Below are positions 37,734-46,402 of a DNA stretch of 64,000 nucleotides, piece after piece; positions within the stretch are counted from its first letter, which is position 1, and each line of letters opens with the position of its first letter. The position numbers were made by a program, and so were the translations under genes. The DNA comes from Nocardia cyriacigeorgica (GTDB lineage: Bacteria > Actinomycetota > Actinomycetes > Mycobacteriales > Mycobacteriaceae), in assembly GCF_029868385.1 (NCBI RefSeq), contig NZ_JARWNX010000054.1, positions 1-64,000 on the forward strand. The letters are read 5' to 3'. The notes below the pieces were generated by a model that was not told the origin of the DNA, ran no database searches, and saw only the letters and a program-made list of their open reading frames with translations.

Positions 37734-39077
37734 GTGACGTTGCTCGAGATATTTCCGTCGTTGCGGACGGTGGTGCGGCCGCGGCTGGATTCGGCGGTGT
37801 GGCCGCAGGACACGCATTACGACGACGAGGGGCGGATCACCCTCGGTGGGGTGGCGCTGGCCGATATCGCCGATCAGTTCGGCACCGCCACGTATGTGCT
37901 GGACGAACAGGAGGTCAGGCAGCGGTGCCGCGCCTATCGCAAGCATTTCCCGGAAGCGGAGATCATCTATGCCGGGAAGGCGTTGATGATCCGGGCCGTG
38001 GCGCGGTGGGTGCGCGAAGAGGGTCTGTCGGTGGATGTGTGCTCGGGCGGTGAACTGGCCATCGCACTCGCCGCCGGGGTCGACCCGCAGCGGATCGTGC
38101 TGCACGGCAACGGGAAATCGAGCGAGGAACTCGCCACCGCGATCGACGCCGGTGTCGGCCGGATCGTGGTGGATTCGCTCACCGAGATCACCCTGCTCTC
38201 GGCGCTGGCCACTCGGCCGCAGCGGGTGCTGCTGCGCCTGTCGCCCGGTATCGACGTGCACGGGGACCCCGCGGTGCGCACGGGTGTGGTCGACCAGAAG
38301 TTCGGCTTCCCGCTCGGTGGCGCGACGGCCGCCGAAGCGGTGCAGCGCATCATGGCGCAGCCGAACCTCCAGCTGGTCGGCCTGCACTGTCACCTCGGCT
38401 CGCAGATCTACAACCCGGACTACTACGGGGAGGCCGTCCGGCGGTTGATCGGCGAAATGTCGTGGGTCCGGCACGAATACGACCACATCCTCACCGAACT
38501 GGATCTCGGTGGCGGTCACGCGGTGGCCTACCGCAGTGGCGACGCGGAGCTGAATCTGGCCGAGTTGGCCGACATCATCGATGACGCCCTCGACGCGGCC
38601 TGCGCCCGGCATCGGTTCCCCCGACCGGCCATCGCCATGGAGCCGGGCCGCGCGATCGTCGCGCGCGCCGGGGTGACGCTCTATCGAGTGCTGTCGGTGA
38701 AACACATCGACGGCGGGCGCACCTTCGTCACCGTCGACGGCGGTATGAACGACAACCCGCGCGTCGCGCTCTACGGCGCCGGGTACGAAGTGGTGGTGGC
38801 CGGTCGGCATCCACGCGGACCGCAGATGACGGCCACCGTCGCGGGCCGCTACTGCGAGGCGGGCGATATCGTCGCCACCGATATCCGGCTACCGGCCGAT
38901 CTGCGTCCGGGTGAGGTGCTGGCCGTTCCGTGCACCGGCGCCTACCACCACAGCCTCGCCTCCTCCTACAACAGTGTCGGCCGCCCGCCGATCGTCGCCG
39001 TCCGCGATGGTCGCGTGCACGAACTGGTGCGCCGGGAAACCACCGCCGACCTCATGGCCCGCGATATCGGCGCCTAG
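37734..39077 (+). CDS. lysA: Diaminopimelate decarboxylase-like PLP enzyme
   Basis: A fold-type III decarboxylase of 447 residues. PLP lysine in IIYAGKALM, HCHLGSQIYNP, LDLGGGHAV, and the C-terminal TGAYHHSLASSYNSVGRP with the partner-site residues. GTG 37734 has GGAG 8 nt upstream. Compared with housekeeping LysA, GGGHAV replaces GGGLGI, and there is no argS or thrA next to it. It may therefore be a second, specialised decarboxylase rather than the main lysine enzyme. Confidence 0.8.
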   Translation: MTLLEIFPSLRTVVRPRLDSAVWPQDTHYDDEGRITLGGVALADIADQFGTATYVLDEQEVRQRCRAYRKHFPEAEIIYAGKALMIRAVARWVREEGLSVDVCSGGELAIALAAGVDPQRIVLHGNGKSSEELATAIDAGVGRIVVDSLTEITLLSALATRPQRVLLRLSPGIDVHGDPAVRTGVVDQKFGFPLGGATAAEAVQRIMAQPNLQLVGLHCHLGSQIYNPDYYGEAVRRLIGEMSWVRHEYDHILTELDLGGGHAVAYRSGDAELNLAELADIIDDALDAACARHRFPRPAIAMEPGRAIVARAGVTLYRVLSVKHIDGGRTFVTVDGGMNDNPRVALYGAGYEVVVAGRHPRGPQMTATVAGRYCEAGDIVATDIRLPADLRPGEVLAVPCTGAYHHSLASSYNSVGRPPIVAVRDGRVHELVRRETTADLMARDIGA

Positions 39078-39181
39078 CGCCTCGTGGTTCTCCGATAGCG
39101 GTAGCGGTGAATGCTCGCCGCTACCGGCCCACCGGCACCACAGACACGAGGTCGATACCCACACCGCGAACGGGCGTCGGC

Positions 39182-40957
39182 TCAGCGGCGCTTACGGGTA
39201 CCGAACAGACTGCGGGAGATCTCACGGCCCGCGACCGTCGCCGCGGAGCGCAGGAAGCTCTTGACCGCGGGATTCTTCATGATGCGCTCCGCGGCCGAAT
39301 CCTCGTCCGCACCGGGTGAACGGCCGGCGGCGGGTTCGGGTTCGACCGCGGGTTCGGCGGAGGCGACATCGGCCGCGAGCATCTCGTAGGCCGATTCCCG
39401 GTCCACGGTCTGCCCGTACTTGCCCTGCAACGCACTGGCCAACGCCCGCGACTTGATCGTGTCGGCGCCGATGGTGTCCATGAGCGAGCGCGGCGGCACG
39501 ATCCTGGTCCACGCCACCGGGGTCGGCGCACCCCGCTCCGACAGCACGGTCACGATCGCCTCGCCGGTGCCGAGCGAGGTGAGCGCCTGCTCGAGATCGT
39601 AGGTATCGGTCTTCGGATAGGTGCGCACCGTCTTCGACAGCGCCTTCTGATCGTCGGGAGTGAATGCGCGCAACGCGTGCTGGACCCGCGCACCCAGCTG
39701 GGACAGCACCGGATTCGGGATATCGGTGGGCAACTGGGTACAGAAGAACACACCGACACCCTTGGATCGGATCAGTTTCACGGTCTGTTCCACCTGATCC
39801 AGGAAGGCCTTCGACGCGTCGGCGAACAACAGATGCGCCTCGTCGAAGATGAACACCAGCTCTGGTTTGTCCACATCACCGACCTCGGGCAGTGTGTGGA
39901 ACAGATCGGCGAGCACCCACATCAAGAACGTGGAGAACATCGCGGGCCGCGCCGCCTGCGCGCCGAGTTCGAACAGGGTGATCACTCCCTGCCCGCCTTC
40001 GGTGCGCAGCAGATCGGACGGGTCGAGTTCCGGTTCGCCGAAGAAGGTGTCGCCGCCGTCGGCTTCCAGATTCACCAGCGCCCGCAGGATCACCCCGGCC
40101 GTCGCCGAGGACACACCACCGATCCCGTGCAGATCCGCCTTGCCCTCGGCGCTGGTGAGGTGCTGGATCACCGCGCGCAGATCCTTCAGATCGAGCAGGC
40201 CGAGGCCCTGTTTGTCGGCCCAGTGGAAGATCAGGCCGAGCGTGGATTCCTGGGTTTCGTTGAGCCCGAGCACCTTACCGAGCAGGATCGGACCGAATGA
40301 GGTGATGGTGGCCCGGATCGGTACGCCGATTCCGCCGGTGCCGAGCGAGACGAACTCGGTGGGGAATCCGGCGGGCGCCCAGTCGGTGGCACCGGTCTCC
40401 GCGGCTCGCTGGGCCAGCTTCTCGTTCTGTTCCCCCGGCTGCGACAGCCCGGACAGATCGCCCTTCACATCGGCCAGCACCACCGGAACCCCGGCGCGCG
40501 AGAGCTGTTCGGCGATGCCCTGCAAGGTTTTCGTCTTACCGGTTCCGGTGGCTCCCGCGACCAAACCGTGCCGATTCATCGTGCGCAGGGGAATCCGCAC
40601 CCGCGCGGTGGGATCGACCGCCCCGTCGACGAGGACGGTGCCGAGTTCCAACGCCGCTCCCTCGGCCGCATATCCCGCCGCGATCGTGCGTGCCTTCGAC
40701 GAGCCGGCATCTCCCGCATCGTCGGCCGGCTCGGCCGCTCCATCGTCGGCATTTGCGCTCGCCGACACATCACCCGCATCGGCGGATGCACCACCGGACT
40801 CCGCCGCACCACCCGACCCCGTTGCCGCGGTGTCCGTCCCGGCCGACGCGGCTTCGGCTTCAGCGGCCTCCGCCGCCGCGGCAGCCTCCGCCGCGACCCG
40901 TGCGGCTTCCTCGGCGGCCTTGCGCGCGGCCGCTGCCTTCTCCTGAGGGGTGGTCAT
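39182..40957 (-). CDS. HerA-like / DUF853 ATPase
   Basis: A protein of 591 residues from ATG 40957 with a full AGGAGG site. The first ~90 residues are an Ala/Glu-rich helix and then an Ala/Ser/Asp stretch, probably coiled coil plus linker. The ATPase has Walker A GATGTGKTKTLQ and Walker B LVFIFDEAHLLF, followed by VGVFFCTQLPTDIPNPVLSQ. It belongs to the HerA/FtsK superfamily of DNA or protein translocases. Its partner nuclease is not present. Divergent from orn, as in Rv2510c-orn. Confidence 0.88.
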   Translation of the reverse strand: MTTPQEKAAAARKAAEEAARVAAEAAAAAEAAEAEAASAGTDTAATGSGGAAESGGASADAGDVSASANADDGAAEPADDAGDAGSSKARTIAAGYAAEGAALELGTVLVDGAVDPTARVRIPLRTMNRHGLVAGATGTGKTKTLQGIAEQLSRAGVPVVLADVKGDLSGLSQPGEQNEKLAQRAAETGATDWAPAGFPTEFVSLGTGGIGVPIRATITSFGPILLGKVLGLNETQESTLGLIFHWADKQGLGLLDLKDLRAVIQHLTSAEGKADLHGIGGVSSATAGVILRALVNLEADGGDTFFGEPELDPSDLLRTEGGQGVITLFELGAQAARPAMFSTFLMWVLADLFHTLPEVGDVDKPELVFIFDEAHLLFADASKAFLDQVEQTVKLIRSKGVGVFFCTQLPTDIPNPVLSQLGARVQHALRAFTPDDQKALSKTVRTYPKTDTYDLEQALTSLGTGEAIVTVLSERGAPTPVAWTRIVPPRSLMDTIGADTIKSRALASALQGKYGQTVDRESAYEMLAADVASAEPAVEPEPAAGRSPGADEDSAAERIMKNPAVKSFLRSAATVAGREISRSLFGTRKRR

Positions 40958-41272
40958 CGCAGGTCCTCCTGTGTCGAGCGCATCGACCACACCGAGGTGA
41001 TCGCGCCGAACACCACGCGATCGATCCGCCGAGTGGGCCTGTCCTTGCGTGCGGTGTTCCCGCCGCGGCAAACGCTGTTCGGGCAGAGCCGGACACGACC
41101 CGCGCGTGGTGGCGAACCACCGGCGGCGCCGCGCCGAACTGCCCACGACACGGTGGAGGTGGAGCACTACCGCGCCGAATACCTCGGGAACAGGGTATCG
41201 CCGCAACAGGCCGTGACCGGCGAAGTGAGGTAATCGGACACGCCCGGTTCCGCGCTGACTACTGTATGGCGA
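40958..41272. other. Intergenic region between the DUF853 gene and orn
   Basis: 315 bp between divergent genes. TACTGT at 41260-41265 fits as the orn -10. No other element or gene is evident. Confidence 0.4.
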
Positions 41273-41914
41273 GTGTCCGACAAATTAGTGGTGTGGATGG
41301 ATTGCGAGATGACCGGGCTGCGCCTGGACAGCGACAAGCTGATCGAGGTGGCCGCACTCGTGACCGACAGCGACCTCAACATCCTCGGCGACGGTGTCGA
41401 TATCGTCATCCACGCCGATGACGAGGCCCTCGCCGCGATGCCGCCCGTGGTCGCCGACATGCACGCCCGCTCGGGCCTCACCGACGAGGTGCGCCGCTCC
41501 ACGGTGACCCTGGAAGAAGCCGAGCAACAGGTGCTCGACTACATCCGTCAGTTCGCACCCACCCCGGGCACAGTGCCGCTCGCGGGCAATTCGATCGCCA
41601 CCGACCGCGGCTTCCTCGCCCGCGATATGCCCGCCCTCGACAGCCATCTGCACTACCGGATGATCGATGTCAGCTCGATCAAGGAACTGTGCCGCCGCTG
41701 GTACCCGCGGATCTATTTCGGCCAGCCGGAAAAGGGCCTCACCCATCGCGCCCTCGCCGATATCAAAGAATCCATCCGCGAACTGGAGTACTACCGGCGC
41801 ACCGCCTTCGTGGCCGCACCGGGCCCGTCCACCGCGGAGATCGCCACCGTCGCGGCCGAAGTATCCGGCCAGACGGAAAAGCCCCAGGTCAGCGACTCGC
41901 CGATAACCGATTAG
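41273..41914 (+). CDS. orn: Oligoribonuclease
   Basis: A DEDDh 3'-5' exonuclease of 213 residues degrading 2-5 nt RNAs, including pGpG. Catalytic residues are seen as VWMDCEMTGL (D, E), NSIATDRGFLARDMP (D) and THRALADIKESI (H, D). GTG 41273 has no Shine-Dalgarno, and TACTGT ends 7 nt before it, so a leaderless transcript is likely. The ~30 residues after the core are an Ala/Thr-rich tail. Neighbours DUF853 and tRNA-His match mycobacteria. Confidence 0.96.
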   Translation: MSDKLVVWMDCEMTGLRLDSDKLIEVAALVTDSDLNILGDGVDIVIHADDEALAAMPPVVADMHARSGLTDEVRRSTVTLEEAEQQVLDYIRQFAPTPGTVPLAGNSIATDRGFLARDMPALDSHLHYRMIDVSSIKELCRRWYPRIYFGQPEKGLTHRALADIKESIRELEYYRRTAFVAAPGPSTAEIATVAAEVSGQTEKPQVSDSPITD

Positions 41915-41948
41915 CTCCGAGAGGGGTTGACGCGCTACTATCGACCGC

Positions 41949-41965
41949 GCCGGTGTCACACCGGC
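41949..41965 (+). terminator. Short hairpin between orn and tRNA-His
   Basis: GCCGGTG-TCA-CACCGGC, 34 bp after orn and 4 bp before the tRNA. It may end orn transcripts or lie in the tRNA leader. A good -10 (TACTAT, 41936-41941) precedes it. Confidence 0.4.
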
Positions 41966-41968
41966 GAT

Positions 41969-42042
41969 GGTGAGTGTAGTTCAGTTGGTAGAGCACCAGG
42001 TTGTGATCCTGGCTGTCGCGGGTTCGAGTCCCGTCACTCACC
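41969..42042 (+). tRNA. tRNA-His (anticodon GUG)
   Basis: Acceptor GTGAGTG pairs with CACTCAC. The extra G-1 at 41969 faces C73, the histidine identity pair. Anticodon stem CCAGG/CCTGG with loop containing GTG, and T arm GCGGG-TTCGAGT-CCCGT with one mismatch-tolerant end pair. CCA is not fully encoded (CCG follows). It lies after orn as in mycobacteria. Confidence 0.95.
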
Positions 42043-42045
42043 CCG

Positions 42046-42091
42046 AAGAGATCGGGCCCGGAAGAATTCTTCCGGGCCCGATCTCTTTTTT
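42046..42091 (+). terminator. Intrinsic terminator of tRNA-His
   Basis: A 42-bp perfect palindrome (42046-42087) centred on GAATTC, followed by a T-run. It is the most canonical rho-independent terminator in the window. Confidence 0.95.
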
Positions 42092-42130
42092 CGACCCGAA
42101 CCCACCGCCCACACCATGCGAGAATGCGGC

Positions 42131-42616
42131 ATGAGCATCAAGATCGACGCACTCGACTCCGCGCTGCTCGCCGAGCTGGCCGCCGACCCGCGCGCGCCGA
42201 TCCTCGAACTCGCCCAACGCCTCGGCATCGCCCGCAACACCGTCCAGGCCAGGATGAAACGGCTCGAAACATCCGGCGCGGTCCGCGGATACCCACCCGA
42301 CGTCGACGTACAGGCCATCGGATACGCCGTGCACGCCTTCCTCGGTATCGAACTCGACCAGAACAAGATGAACGACATCGTCGAAGCGCTGCGCGACTTC
42401 CCGCACGTCCTCGAAGTACACGCCACCACCGGACGCGGCGACCTGCTCGTCCGCATCGCCGCACGCTCACAGCAGGACCTGCTCGAGATCATCCAGCGGG
42501 TCCACGCCATCCCCGGCGTCAAACACACCGAGACGATGCTGGCGCTGGCCACACCGATCGAATACCGATGCCTGCCGCTCGTCGAACACCTGACGAAAAG
42601 CCCCGACACCCGATGA
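42131..42616 (+). CDS. Lrp/AsnC-family regulator
   Basis: A protein of 161 residues: N-terminal HTH (DSALLAELAADPRAPILELA, RLGIARNTVQARMKRLE), then the RAM ligand domain (VHAFLGIELDQNKMNDIVEA, HATTGRGDLLVRIAA). ATG 42131. It is placed directly before an operon for amino-acid oxidation whose promoter carries phased GATCA repeats, so it most likely senses an amino acid and controls that operon. Confidence 0.9.
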   Translation: MSIKIDALDSALLAELAADPRAPILELAQRLGIARNTVQARMKRLETSGAVRGYPPDVDVQAIGYAVHAFLGIELDQNKMNDIVEALRDFPHVLEVHATTGRGDLLVRIAARSQQDLLEIIQRVHAIPGVKHTETMLALATPIEYRCLPLVEHLTKSPDTR

Positions 42617-42672
42617 TGTGACTCAGATCTCTCTACGCTCGAGCAGAATGACACATCGTGAATAGTGCGCTA

Positions 42673-42741
42673 GATCACTTTTGATCAGATTGATCAACCT
42701 TTCTCCCGACTGTTGACACAGATCACCCTTCCACGGCAGAT
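42673..42741 (+). promoter_or_regulatory. Promoter of the indolepyruvate oxidoreductase operon with Lrp-type sites
   Basis: GATCA occurs at 42673, 42683, 42692 and 42721. The middle ones are in TTGATCA / TTGATCAA, spaced 9-10 bp, about one helical turn. A consensus -35 TTGACA is at 42713-42718, and a weak -10 (CAGATT-like) lies near 42737. The phased array upstream of the -35 suggests multimeric Lrp binding. Confidence 0.55.
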
Positions 42742-42813
42742 TTCGCTGCACCGAACGCAGTTCCCTTCGTGTGCGGCTCACAATCTGGGTTGCCGAAAGA
42801 GTGGTGAGGTGTC

Positions 42814-45800
42814 ATGACGACCGTTGCCTGTCCGACCTGTCTGCCGCAGGCCGAGCCGACCTCGCCGTACGACCTCGCCGACCGCTACCGCTCCGGCGCC
42901 GGACCGGTCCTGCTCACCGGCGTACAGGCCATCGCGCGGCTGCTGGTCGAACAGCATGTGCGCGATATCCGTGCGGGCCGCCGCGTCGCGACATTCGTCT
43001 CCGGTTATCAGGGCAGCCCGCTGGGCGGGGTGGACAAGATGCTGTTCGGTATGCCGGAGGTGCTCGCCGAACACGACATCACCTTCGTACCCGGCCTCAA
43101 CGAGGAACTCGCCGCCACCTCGGTCTGGGGCAGCCAGGCCGAACTGCCCGCGGGCCGCGCGACCCATGACGGCGTCGTCGGGGTCTGGTACGGCAAGGGT
43201 CCAGGGGTGGATCGCGCGACCGACGCCATCCGGCACGCCAACATGTACGGCGTCAACCCGCGCGGCGGGGTCCTGCTGCTGGTCGGCGACGATCCGGCCT
43301 CGAAGTCCTCGACCGTGCCAGCGGTGAGCGAGCGGTCACTGGCCGCGATGGGCGTCCCGGTGTTGTTCCCGCGCAACGCCGAAGAGATCATCACCATGGG
43401 TATGCAGGGTGTGGCGCTGTCGCGGGCCTCCGGCTGCGTGGTGGCGATGAAGATCGTGGCCGATGTCGCCGATGGTGCGTGGACCGTCGACGCCTCGGTC
43501 GCCGACCGACCGCTCACCATCCCCGACGTGCAGTGGGAAGGAAAGCCTTTCGTCTACCGGCAGCGGCCGATGGCCGCGCCCTCCGACAGCGTGCTCGCCG
43601 AGGCGGATCTGTACGGTCCGCGCTGGGAGATGGTCCGTGCATACGGCGCGGCCAACGATCTCGACGTCATCGAGGTCGATCCGGCCGAGGCCAGGATCGG
43701 CCTTGCCGCCACCGGCACGACCTTCGACGCGGTCCGCCAGGCCCTGCTCGACCTCGGGGTCGACGAGGCCGCCATGCATCGCGCCGGCATCAGGCTGCTG
43801 CGGATCGGGATGCCCTATCCCGTCGGAGCATCCGCGGTGACGGAATTCGCGCGCGGTCTCGAACAGCTGATCGTGGTCGAGGACAAGACGGCGTTCATCG
43901 AAACCCAGATCCGCGAGATCCTCTACGGCACCGCCGACGCCCCGCGGATCCTCGGCAAACATGATGAGCGCGGCGCCCGGCTCATGCCGGTCGACGGCGA
44001 ACTGACCGCGGGCCGGCTACTCGGCCCGCTGCGCCGGCTACTGCGGGATCGGGTCGAACTGAAACGAGCGGCGCCACCACCGCTGACGCTGGAAGTGCTC
44101 TCCGCCAAGCGGACCCCGTACTTCTGTAGCGGATGCCCGCACAACCGCTCCACCGCGCTGCCCGAGGGATCGATCGGTGGCGGCGGTATCGGCTGCCACA
44201 CCCTGGTCACCCTCTCCGGGCGCAACGACAGCGCCGTCACCGGCCTCACCCAGATGGGCGGTGAGGGCAGTCAGTGGATCGGCCAGGCGCCGTTCACCGA
44301 TGTGCCGCATCTGTTCCAGAACATCGGTGACGGCACCTTCTTCCACTCCGGCCAGCTCGCGGTGCAGGCCTGCGTCGCGGCGGGAGTGAACATCACCTAC
44401 AAGCTGCTCTACAACGAGGTCGTCGCGATGACCGGCGCCCAGGACGTGGAGGGCGGCCTCACCGTCGCGCAGCTGACCCATAAGCTCACCATCGAGGGCG
44501 TGCGCCAGATCATCATCTGCGCCGACGAACCGAAACGGCACAAGAAGAAGGCCCTGGCCAAGGGCACCCTGCTGTGGCATCGCGACCGGCTCGACGAAGC
44601 ACAGAAGCTGTTGCGCGAGATCGAGGGCGTCACGGTGCTGATCTATGACCAGCACTGCGCGGCCGACGCCCGCAGACAACGCAAACGCGGCACGCTGCCG
44701 GTGCGCAACACCCGTGTCGTGATCAACGAGGCGGTCTGCGAAGGATGCGGTGACTGCGGCACCAAATCCAACTGCCTGTCCGTGCAGCCGGTCGACACCG
44801 AGTTCGGTCGCAAGACCCGCATCGATCAGACCTCCTGCAATACCGATTACAGCTGCCTCGACGGCGACTGCCCGTCATTCGTGACCGTCGAACTCACCCC
44901 GCAGAACAAGACCAGGAAACCAGGGACCGCTCGCCGGACTGTCGAGCCGCCCGCGGTGGCCGAACCGGGTCTCGGCGTTCCGGAGGGCACCCAGAATGTA
45001 CTCATCGCCGGGATCGGCGGTACCGGCATCGTCACGGTGAACCAGGTGCTCGCCACCGCCGCTCTGCGCGCCGGTTACGACGTGGAAAGCCTCGACCAGA
45101 TCGGGATGAGCCAGAAGGCGGGCCCGGTGGTGTCGCATCTGCGGTTCTGCGCGAATGGGCTCGAACCGTCCAACCGGCTCACCCCCGGCAGCGCCGACTG
45201 CATCATGGCCATCGATCTGCTCACCGCCACCGATACCCGGTATCTCCAGTACGGCGATGCGGCGAAGACCGTGGCGGTGGCCTCGACGAGCCCGACCCCC
45301 ACCGGCGATATGGTCTACGACAAGTCGGTGACCTATCCCGATACGGATGGGCTGCTGGATCGCCTTGCCGCGGTATCGAACTCGGTCAGCCACTTCGACG
45401 CGCTGGCCGCGGCGCAGACGCTGTTCGGGAATACGGCGGCGGCCAACTTCCTGATCGTCGGCGCGGCCGTCCAGTCCGGGGGGCTTCGCCTGCCCGCCGC
45501 GGCGGTCGAGGAGGCCATCGGGATCAACGGTGTCGCGGTGGACAGCAATATCGCGGCCTTCCGTTGGGGACGCGTCGCCGTCGCGGACCCGGTGACGTTC
45601 GCCGCGGCCGTCGATGAGGGGCGGCCGCGGCGTACTCCGCCGGTGGCGCCCGCGGAACTGCTGGCGCACACCGGTTTCGAGGGTGAGGTACGGCGACTTG
45701 TCGAGCGGCGGGCGGCGGAGCTGATCGGCTACCAGAACGTCGAGGTGGCGCGGCGCTACGTCGAGACTGTCGAGCACGTCTGGTCGGCCGAGCGTGCCGT

Positions 45801-46296
45801 CACCGAGCGCACCGACTTCAGCGAGGCGGTGGCGCGCGGGCTGTACAAGTTCACCGCCTACAAGGACGAGTACGAGGTGGCGCGGCTGCTGGTCGATCCG
45901 GCATTCCTCGACGAGGTGCGGGCGCAGGTGCCCGGCGGCGAGAAGCTCACCTACAAACTGCATCCGCCGATGCTGCGCGCAATGGGTCGGCGCAAGAAGA
46001 TCGGCCTCGGGCCGAAATCACATCTGGCGCTGAAACTGCTCGCGAAGGGCAAGGTGCTGCGCGGCACCCGGCTCGACCCGTTCGGCTACGCCCACGTCCG
46101 GAAGGTGGAGCGCGCACTGCTCGCCCACTACACCGAGATGGTGTGCCGGCTCGCCGACGGCCTGACCGGCGACACCTACGACATCGCGATGAAAGCCGCC
46201 GAGCTGCCGGATGTGGTGCGCGGCTACGAGGACGTCAAGCTCGGCAATGTCGAGCTGTACTGGGCCGGCCTGCGCGAACTCGGTATCGAACACTGA
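42814..46296 (+). CDS. Indolepyruvate ferredoxin oxidoreductase, fused large form
   Basis: A protein of 1160 residues with alpha, beta and gamma parts of 2-oxoacid:ferredoxin oxidoreductase in one chain. The N-terminal pyrimidine-binding part carries FVSGYQGSPLGGVDKML. The TPP domain is in the middle (FCSGCPHNRST, IGGGGIGCHTL). A ferredoxin-like Cys cluster CEGCGDCGTKSNC lies near residue 645. The C-terminal gamma domain starts at IAGIGGTGIVTVNQVL near residue 730. It decarboxylates aryl or branched 2-oxo acids to acyl-CoA, reducing ferredoxin. Valine dehydrogenase downstream would supply its oxo acids. Confidence 0.93.
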   Translation: MTTVACPTCLPQAEPTSPYDLADRYRSGAGPVLLTGVQAIARLLVEQHVRDIRAGRRVATFVSGYQGSPLGGVDKMLFGMPEVLAEHDITFVPGLNEELAATSVWGSQAELPAGRATHDGVVGVWYGKGPGVDRATDAIRHANMYGVNPRGGVLLLVGDDPASKSSTVPAVSERSLAAMGVPVLFPRNAEEIITMGMQGVALSRASGCVVAMKIVADVADGAWTVDASVADRPLTIPDVQWEGKPFVYRQRPMAAPSDSVLAEADLYGPRWEMVRAYGAANDLDVIEVDPAEARIGLAATGTTFDAVRQALLDLGVDEAAMHRAGIRLLRIGMPYPVGASAVTEFARGLEQLIVVEDKTAFIETQIREILYGTADAPRILGKHDERGARLMPVDGELTAGRLLGPLRRLLRDRVELKRAAPPPLTLEVLSAKRTPYFCSGCPHNRSTALPEGSIGGGGIGCHTLVTLSGRNDSAVTGLTQMGGEGSQWIGQAPFTDVPHLFQNIGDGTFFHSGQLAVQACVAAGVNITYKLLYNEVVAMTGAQDVEGGLTVAQLTHKLTIEGVRQIIICADEPKRHKKKALAKGTLLWHRDRLDEAQKLLREIEGVTVLIYDQHCAADARRQRKRGTLPVRNTRVVINEAVCEGCGDCGTKSNCLSVQPVDTEFGRKTRIDQTSCNTDYSCLDGDCPSFVTVELTPQNKTRKPGTARRTVEPPAVAEPGLGVPEGTQNVLIAGIGGTGIVTVNQVLATAALRAGYDVESLDQIGMSQKAGPVVSHLRFCANGLEPSNRLTPGSADCIMAIDLLTATDTRYLQYGDAAKTVAVASTSPTPTGDMVYDKSVTYPDTDGLLDRLAAVSNSVSHFDALAAAQTLFGNTAAANFLIVGAAVQSGGLRLPAAAVEEAIGINGVAVDSNIAAFRWGRVAVADPVTFAAAVDEGRPRRTPPVAPAELLAHTGFEGEVRRLVERRAAELIGYQNVEVARRYVETVEHVWSAERAVTERTDFSEAVARGLYKFTAYKDEYEVARLLVDPAFLDEVRAQVPGGEKLTYKLHPPMLRAMGRRKKIGLGPKSHLALKLLAKGKVLRGTRLDPFGYAHVRKVERALLAHYTEMVCRLADGLTGDTYDIAMKAAELPDVVRGYEDVKLGNVELYWAGLRELGIEH

Positions 46297-46402
46297 TCCG
46301 GCTCGGACGCACTGAAACCGCCGCAGACCCGCGGCGTCACCGAGCCGCGGGAGCGGTAGTCCACCAGACACCGCTCCCCGGCACCACCGAAAGGAATCGA
46401 CA

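Noticed and set aside
44875..45963. Open frame opposite the oxidoreductase C-terminal part
   Set aside because: The plus-strand protein has clear gamma-domain motifs through this region. The reverse frame is His/Arg/Gly-rich noise.
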